From an uncultured Paludibacter sp. (lineage in GTDB: Bacteria; Bacteroidota; Bacteroidia; Bacteroidales; Paludibacteraceae), in NCBI GenBank assembly GCA_937927845.1, contig CALFXE010000089.1, positions 1 to 64,000 on the forward strand: 64,000 bases of DNA. The letters run 5' to 3'. Position numbers and translations under genes: made by a program. Shown piece by piece: positions 61,227 through 64,000 of the stretch (the first letter of the stretch is position 1; every line of letters starts with the position of its first letter). A model generated the notes under the pieces. The model saw only the letters and a program-made list of their open reading frames with translations, did no database searches and was not told where the DNA came from.

Positions 61227-62456
61227 ATGGTATTAAATAATCAAACAATAGCTCATATTAGAAAAGATTTTCCAATTTTGGAAGAAAAAATATATAATAA
61301 ACCTCTGATATATTTCGATAATGCTGCTACAACTCAAAAACCTTTGCAGGTGCTTGAAAAAATAGAATATGCTTATAAACACCTGAATTCCAACATTCAC
61401 AGGGGAGTTCATTATATGAGCATAAAAGCTACGGAAGCACATGAAGAAGCACGCGATGTGGTTGCTCGTTTTATTAAAGCTTCAAAACGTGAGGAGATTA
61501 TATTCACCCGTGGTTCAACCGAAGCCATAAATTTAGTTGCCTTTTCTTTTGGTGAGGCGTTTTGCAAAGAGGGTGATGAGATTGTGATTTCTGCAATGGA
61601 GCATCATTCCAATATTGTTCCATGGCAACTTCTGTGTGAAAGGAAAAATCTCAAATTACGGATAGTTCCTATAAATGATAAAGGTGAACTTATTCTCGAT
61701 GAGTATAGAAAACTGCTTAACGAGCGCACTAAATTAGTTGCAGTTGCACATGTGTCTAATGTACTTGGGACTATCAATCCGGTGAAGGATATAATCAGTA
61801 TAGCCCATGAACACGACATTCCGGTTTTGCTCGATGGTGCTCAGGCTATTCCTCATATTGCAGTAGATATTGAAGATATAGATGCCGACTTCTATGTGTT
61901 TTCTGCTCATAAGATTTACGGTCCGACCGGTATTGGTGTGTTATATGGTAAGGAAAAATGGCTCAATCTTATGCCTCCTTATCAAGGTGGAGGTGAAATG
62001 ATAGATAAGGTGACATTTGAAAAAACCACTTTCAATTCTCTGCCATTTAAATTTGAAGCCGGTACGCCTGATTATATTGGCTCTACTGCTTTGGCTGAGG
62101 CACTTAAATATGTCGAAAACATCGGATTAGATGCAATTGTACATTATGAACACGAGCTTACAGTCTATGCCACCGAAGCATTATCGACTATCGATGGTAT
62201 TAAATTCTACGGTACATCCGACAGAAAAAGTGCAGTTATTTCTTTTAATGTAGGGAATATTCATCCATATGACATTGGTATGTTGTTAGATAAGATGGGT
62301 ATAGCAGTGCGTACCGGTCACCATTGCGCACAACCGTTAATCGACTTTTATGAGATTCCCGGAACAGTACGAGCTTCTTTTGCTTTTTATAATACCAAAG
62401 AAGAAATAGATGTGTTTATTGCTGCACTTAAAAAAGCAATTGCGATGCTGTCGTAA
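61227..62456 (+). CDS. sufS: Cysteine desulfurase, SufS/CsdA type
   Basis: The enzyme releases sulfur from cysteine for iron-sulfur cluster assembly, using PLP. The 409-residue protein has the group II features: IYFDNAATTQKP, HRGVHYMSIKAT, EHHSNIVPWQ, DGAQAIPHI, the PLP-binding Lys in SAHKIYGPTGIG and the persulfide Cys in RTGHHCAQPL. I start at ATG 61227; the in-frame TTG at 61206 lies in the promoter. sufE follows after 30 nt. sufBCD are not in the window. Confidence 0.95.
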   Translation: MVLNNQTIAHIRKDFPILEEKIYNKPLIYFDNAATTQKPLQVLEKIEYAYKHLNSNIHRGVHYMSIKATEAHEEARDVVARFIKASKREEIIFTRGSTEAINLVAFSFGEAFCKEGDEIVISAMEHHSNIVPWQLLCERKNLKLRIVPINDKGELILDEYRKLLNERTKLVAVAHVSNVLGTINPVKDIISIAHEHDIPVLLDGAQAIPHIAVDIEDIDADFYVFSAHKIYGPTGIGVLYGKEKWLNLMPPYQGGGEMIDKVTFEKTTFNSLPFKFEAGTPDYIGSTALAEALKYVENIGLDAIVHYEHELTVYATEALSTIDGIKFYGTSDRKSAVISFNVGNIHPYDIGMLLDKMGIAVRTGHHCAQPLIDFYEIPGTVRASFAFYNTKEEIDVFIAALKKAIAMLS

Positions 62457-62486
62457 GTTTATAATAAATGATACATAATATATAGT

Positions 62487-62906
62487 ATGACAATTAATCA
62501 AGTTCAAGATGAGATAATAGAAGAGTTTTCGCAGTTTGATGACTGGATGGACAGATATGCCTTGCTAATCGAATTAGGCAATGAACTCGAACCTATAGAT
62601 GATAAATATAAAATTCCGCAGAATATTATTGAAGGCTGTCAAAGTCGTGTTTGGCTGAATGCCGAATTAGATGCCAACGGAGTCGTACAGTTTCAAGCTG
62701 AAAGCGATGCGATACTTGTAAAAGGCATAGTTGCGTTACTACTAAAAGTCTTTTCAAACCGCACACCTAAGGATATCCTCGATGCCGATTTGTATTTTGT
62801 CGACAAAATTGGTCTCAAAGAACATCTCTCACCAACCCGCTCCAATGGGTTGCTTGCCATGATAAAACAAATTAAATTGTATGCGATGGTATTTGTATCA
62901 ATGTGA
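62487..62906 (+). CDS. sufE: SufE-family sulfur acceptor protein
   Basis: SufE takes persulfide sulfur from SufS and passes it to the scaffold. The 139-residue protein has IPQNIIEGCQSRVWL with the acceptor Cys, ESDAILVKGIVALLLKVFSNRTPKDIL, and SPTRSNGLLAMIKQIKLYA. After this, family members end; here the final AMVFVSM and stop run into an octamer/palindrome repeat (TGAAAATG contains the stop). It is paired with sufS in one operon. Confidence 0.93.
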   Translation: MTINQVQDEIIEEFSQFDDWMDRYALLIELGNELEPIDDKYKIPQNIIEGCQSRVWLNAELDANGVVQFQAESDAILVKGIVALLLKVFSNRTPKDILDADLYFVDKIGLKEHLSPTRSNGLLAMIKQIKLYAMVFVSM

Positions 62907-62990
62907 AAATGTGGAAATGTGTCAATGTAGGGACGCGTCGCGACACGTCCCTACATTGACACATTTCCACATTGGCATATTATCACATTC
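62904..62990. repeat. 66-nt near-perfect palindrome with flanking octamers after sufE
   Basis: Arms 62908-62935 and 62946-62973 pair over 28 bp without mismatch, and the central GTCGCGAC is itself palindromic apart from one C/A mismatch. The core GTAGGGACG relates it to the palindrome at 7647. Octamers (TGGAAATG, TGTCAATG; CATTGACA, CATTTCCA, CATTGGCA, TATTATCA) make up its outer arms and continue to the right. It starts at the sufE stop and could serve as a transcript end. Confidence 0.92.
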
Positions 62991-63002
62991 AAATCTACTT
63001 CT

Positions 63003-63032
63003 TTTGCCTTTCAACAAAAATAACTATATTTG
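63003..63032 (+). promoter_or_regulatory. Promoter of the SIMPL-domain gene
   Basis: TTTG at 63003-63006, 18-nt spacer, TATATTTG at 63025-63032, about 50 nt before the ATG at 63082. Confidence 0.55.
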
Positions 63033-63081
63033 AACCTTCAAAATTATCACTCATTTAGAAAACAAATTTAACATTATCATT

Positions 63082-63825
63082 ATGTCATCAAAATTTAACT
63101 CTATCATTGTAGCATGTATTCTTGCTGTCGGTTTAATAGTTGCCGGATACCTGATTGGTAAATCTATTGAGCGTTTCAGACTTGAAGATAGATATATTTC
63201 AGTTAAGGGTTTGGCTGAAAAAGAAGTAAAATCAGATTTAGCTATATGGCAAATTCAGACTAAAGTTACTACTAATGATATGATAGAAGGTAGTCGCCAT
63301 ATAGAAGAAAATAAATCTAAAATCATAGATTTTTTGAAGAGTAATGGGTTTGCTGATGATGAAATTGTTGTTCAAAACTCAAAAGTTACAGATAAACTTG
63401 CTCGTGATTATGGTTCTGAAAATATTGGAGTTTTTAGATATATCATTGAAAATACTATTCAGGTGCGAACTGAAAATGTTGATATTGTTGATAAAGTAAG
63501 TAAGCAAACAGATAAATTGCTGAAAATGGGCGTATTGATTACTGATAGTTATAATACCGTGCAATATCTATACACAGGTTTAAATTCTATTAAACCACAA
63601 ATGCTTGCCGAAGCTACTCAAAATGCTAAAAAAGCTGCTGAAGAATTTACTAAAGAAAGTGATGTGAAATTGGATAAACTCAGAAAAGCCGGTCAAGGTT
63701 TGTTCTCTATTGTCGACAGAGATTATTCTATTATGCAAGCTACTTCCGGAGGCTACTACGATGCAGTCAACGATTTGTATAAAAATGTACGAGTAGTGGT
63801 AAGTGTTGAATATTCGATTAAATAA
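63082..63825 (+). CDS. SIMPL-domain (DUF541) protein with membrane anchor
   Basis: The 247-residue protein has one N-terminal transmembrane helix (SIIVACILAVGLIVAGYLIG) and a SIMPL (DUF541) domain: ISVKGLAEKEVKSDLAIWQI, a helical hairpin with IDFLKSNGFADDEIVVQNSKVTDK, TIQVRTENVDIVDKVSKQTDKLLKMGV and KKAAEEFTKESDVKLDKLRKAGQGLFSI, ending VRVVVSVEYSIK. Proteins of this class are periplasmic and oligomeric in some bacteria; the function is poorly defined. It has its own promoter and is separate from the suf genes. Confidence 0.88.
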   Translation: MSSKFNSIIVACILAVGLIVAGYLIGKSIERFRLEDRYISVKGLAEKEVKSDLAIWQIQTKVTTNDMIEGSRHIEENKSKIIDFLKSNGFADDEIVVQNSKVTDKLARDYGSENIGVFRYIIENTIQVRTENVDIVDKVSKQTDKLLKMGVLITDSYNTVQYLYTGLNSIKPQMLAEATQNAKKAAEEFTKESDVKLDKLRKAGQGLFSIVDRDYSIMQATSGGYYDAVNDLYKNVRVVVSVEYSIK

Positions 63826-63873
63826 ATTTTTCAACAATCTGCTTTTTTATGCAAATAATTTGCAAATTTATAT

Positions 63874-63881
63874 TACATTTG
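63874..63881 (+). promoter_or_regulatory. Putative -7 box before the last partial gene
   Basis: TACATTTG (TAnnTTTG), about 94 nt before the ATG at 63975. Confidence 0.4.
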
Positions 63882-63974
63882 CACGGAATTATTAAGAATT
63901 ACGCTTAAAATTCACCTCTATTTCGTTGATGAAATTTTTAAAACAGGTATAATAGTTAACATTATTAGAACATA

Positions 63975-64000
63975 ATGGATAATACATTCTTCAAAAAATT
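63975..64000 (+). CDS. Start of a gene cut by the window edge
   Basis: ATG GAT AAT ACA TTC TTC AAA AAA opens a frame (MDNTFFKK) that runs to the end of the window, downstream of a possible -7 box. Eight codons are too few to identify a product, and the start itself is tentative. Confidence 0.35.

Noticed and set aside
62908..62973. Simple Rho-independent terminator
   Set aside because: The stem is far longer than needed, has no T-run after it and belongs to a dispersed family, so it is better described as a repeat, though it may end transcripts.
1..64000. Defence system, toxin-antitoxin or secondary-metabolite cluster
   Set aside because: I looked for nucleases, methylases, reverse transcriptases, toxin pairs and synthase genes and found none with supporting motifs. 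MoxR with VWA proteins here is the bat operon, not a defence-associated ternary system.

Overview
The window is chromosomal DNA from an AT-rich member of the Bacteroidetes, most likely the order Bacteroidales; genus and species cannot be told from the sequence alone. The support is type IX secretion (T9SS) C-terminal sorting domains, a complete bat (aerotolerance) operon, Bacteroidetes-type promoters (TTG, about 20 nt, TAnnTTTG), families largely restricted to the phylum (DUF2723, DUF2851, DUF3098, DUF4286), and the order ftsX / DUF3098 / uppP / truB / queA. No rRNA, prophage, insertion sequence, CRISPR array or recognisable defence system is present.

Layout. 1-9.2 kb: a peptidoglycan amino-sugar salvage cluster made of a BadF-type sugar kinase (apparently 3'-truncated), an S12 serine hydrolase, a SpoIID/LytB protein, MurQ etherase, a NamZ-type exo-muramidase and a sodium:solute symporter, with a secreted beta-helix T9SS protein at the left. 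The likely flow is NamZ release of MurNAc, import by the symporter, phosphorylation, then MurQ conversion to GlcNAc-6-P. 9.2-16.5 kb: a MORN-repeat protein with a secreted unknown, then Bcp peroxiredoxin, inorganic pyrophosphatase and PurL. 16.7-25.6 kb: moxR, DUF58, BatA-BatE and a PAP2 phosphatase. 25.6-36.3 kb: hisF, mtaB, a nitroreductase, ffh, folD, rsmE, sucCD, a 57-residue Cys-rich membrane protein, rlmD and ptb. 36.4-46.3 kb: a DUF2723 GT-C membrane protein, a polysaccharide deacetylase, DUF2851, an Ig-like lipoprotein, ruvC, DUF4286, tRNA-Ala(GGC), queA and truB. 46.4-56.4 kb: a three-gene surface-protein locus (two very large T9SS proteins with related C-terminal halves around a small membrane-anchored Ser/Asn-rich protein). 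It sits between truB and uppP, which normally adjoin. 56.6-64 kb: uppP, DUF3098, ftsX, yfhO, sufS, sufE, a SIMPL protein and the start of one more gene.

The most unusual structure is non-coding. Several intergenic spaces are filled with short-period repeats: in-phase 7-mers (TTnnnAA / AATyACy type; the best is 21 consecutive units, 57607-57753) and 8-mers of the form YATTRNCA. They often run from the last codons of one gene to within a few bases of the next start codon. A perfectly duplicated 39-nt leader directly precedes the start codons of namZ and hisF, and two REP-like palindromes carry related GTAGrGACG cores. A run of ten T separates the signal-peptide-like segment of one large surface protein from its body, so it is either phase-variable, decayed or a sequence error.
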